Shown in pieces: positions 4,809-5,767 of a stretch of DNA of 5,767 nucleotides (positions within the stretch are counted from its first letter, which is position 1; every line of letters starts with the position of its first letter). This DNA is from an uncultured Chthonomonas sp. (GTDB lineage Bacteria > Armatimonadota > Chthonomonadetes > Chthonomonadales > CAJBBX01), in the NCBI GenBank assembly GCA_903886985.1, contig CAISOI010000188.1, positions 1 to 5,767 on the forward strand, written 5' to 3'. Made by a program: the position numbers and the translations under genes. The notes beneath the pieces are model-generated. The model was given only the letters and a program-made list of their open reading frames with translations. It did no database searches and was not told the DNA's origin.

Positions 4809-5767
4809 CTAAAAGTCAACAATCAATCCGAAAAAGAGGTGACTCTCTTCGCTAAAAAGTTTTAGGTAATCTCGACGTGTATCGTGGAACTTGTTCGCCA
4901 GGGTTTCATTGCCGACCAGTCTGTAAAGTGTCTCATATTGGCTATGAATACTTGCAAAGTACATGATGCTTGTCATTATGCGGGCATATTCCTGTCTGAA
5001 CTTATATAAGCCATTGCTCCATCTAGAGCCATGTAGTATCTGGCTGCAGAAATCGAGAGCAGAGACAACTTTGAACGCCTGTTCGGTCTCAGATCGTTTT
5101 GCTAAGAGGTCCGATAAAGTGAGTACATTATAGGCAAAATCATGGATCTCTCGGCTGGACTCAATTGTCACGATAGCACTCGTTCGTATCCATTCACATA
5201 TTTCTTGAACCGGTTGAAGCGTGCGGGGCATTGAGCTATTCACGTAAGGGATTACACAGGAGGCGCCATCCTGTAGACTTGTAATCAACTGGATAGAATT
5301 TAGCGCAGCGGTAATCTCACTGACAATATTGTCGTCAGAGTTCACGCTATTGATCAAACCATCGTGATCGTATTGCGCGGGAGCCTTTAACGCTAAAATG
5401 GCGTTGAGCGTTCTCGCAAAAGTTCCGAACTTGGTACGTGAAAGTAGAATGCTCGTTTGCAGGATCTGTGGGTAAGCATTGGAAGAATCAATTGCGCATA
5501 TCTTTTGAATATAATTAAGCGCGGTAGGTATATCTGTTCTGGATGATGACCACACAATCCGGTACATAATGTCAATTCTCTTGGGTGCAAGCTTTATCGC
5601 TTTCAAAAGATCGGCGGTCGCCTGCTCAGGAAATTTCAACGTGCCATAATCATTTCCATCTCCCAGTAAAACCTCCGCTCTCGCAACAAGAATATCGGGA
5701 TTCTCGGGGTCTAGTTCAACTGCCTTATTCATTAACTTTACAGTTTCTGGCGGCTCGGGCATTCGAA
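4809..5767 (-). CDS. TPR-like helical protein, 5' end outside window
   Basis: The C-terminal 317 or more residues of a protein read leftwards to a TAG at 4809-4811. The reading frame stays open to the right edge. The ATG at 5760-5762 is probably internal, because the helix B half of a TPR follows it at once (MNKAVELDPENPD, 11-23) with no preceding helix A. A second repeat-like segment ADLLKAIKLAPK (50-61) and a looser third one around 76-107 follow. The remaining 200 residues look alpha-helical, with no motif I recognise and no membrane segment. TPRs mediate protein-protein contacts, but partner and role cannot be told. It converges on the STAND operon and is separated from it by the + strand terminator; no terminator of its own is evident at 4719-4808. 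Function unknown. Confidence 0.75.
   Translation of the reverse strand, partial: RMPEPPETVKLMNKAVELDPENPDILVARAEVLLGDGNDYGTLKFPEQATADLLKAIKLAPKRIDIMYRIVWSSSRTDIPTALNYIQKICAIDSSNAYPQILQTSILLSRTKFGTFARTLNAILALKAPAQYDHDGLINSVNSDDNIVSEITAALNSIQLITSLQDGASCVIPYVNSSMPRTLQPVQEICEWIRTSAIVTIESSREIHDFAYNVLTLSDLLAKRSETEQAFKVVSALDFCSQILHGSRWSNGLYKFRQEYARIMTSIMYFASIHSQYETLYRLVGNETLANKFHDTRRDYLKLFSEESHLFFGLIVDF

Noticed and set aside
1..5767. CRISPR arrays, tRNA or rRNA genes, insertion sequence with transposase
   Set aside because: I saw no regularly spaced direct repeats, no cloverleaf or rRNA-like sequence, and no transposase motifs on either strand.

Overview
The window reads as a stretch of a free-living bacterial chromosome of moderate G+C (lines counted by hand ranged from about 40% to 62%). 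The taxon cannot be fixed from the sequence. Cyclase-STAND-TPR proteins like the large one here are common in Actinobacteria, Chloroflexi, Acidobacteria and Armatimonadota. The moderate G+C, the many TPRs and the lipoprotein/secreted pair do not favour high-GC actinobacteria, but this is a weak inference.

Layout. (1) Positions 1-571 hold no credible gene. They carry two or three REP-like intergenic palindromic units, two further inverted repeats, and a candidate promoter with two perfect TATAAT hexamers. (2) Positions 572-3208 (+) encode an 878-residue signalling protein: an N-terminal class III nucleotide cyclase domain, a STAND/NB-ARC-type ATPase, and a C-terminal TPR array. It has no DNA-binding HTH domain. 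The cyclase domain keeps both metal aspartates and the Lys/Asp base-recognition pair, but has Ala where the transition-state Asn is expected. (3) Positions 3260-3883 and 3935-4477 (+) encode two small exported proteins that are divergent tandem paralogues. They share the nonapeptide GGGVCTPIS just after the export signal. The first has a lipobox (Cys29), the second an ordinary signal peptide. The gaps (about 51 and 42-51 nt) and common strand suggest one transcription unit with the STAND gene. (4) A strong intrinsic terminator lies at 4685-4718, about 200 nt after the last stop. The stretch before it holds a Shine-Dalgarno-led 8-codon mini-ORF. (5) Positions 4809-5767 (-) hold the C-terminal part of a convergent TPR-like helical protein that runs off the right edge.

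Working model (inference): an intracellular STAND sensor is co-transcribed with two small surface or secreted Cys-containing proteins of unknown function. The tandem secreted pair next to a possibly catalytically altered cyclase-STAND protein is the least ordinary part of the window. Nothing here proves a defence or other named system.
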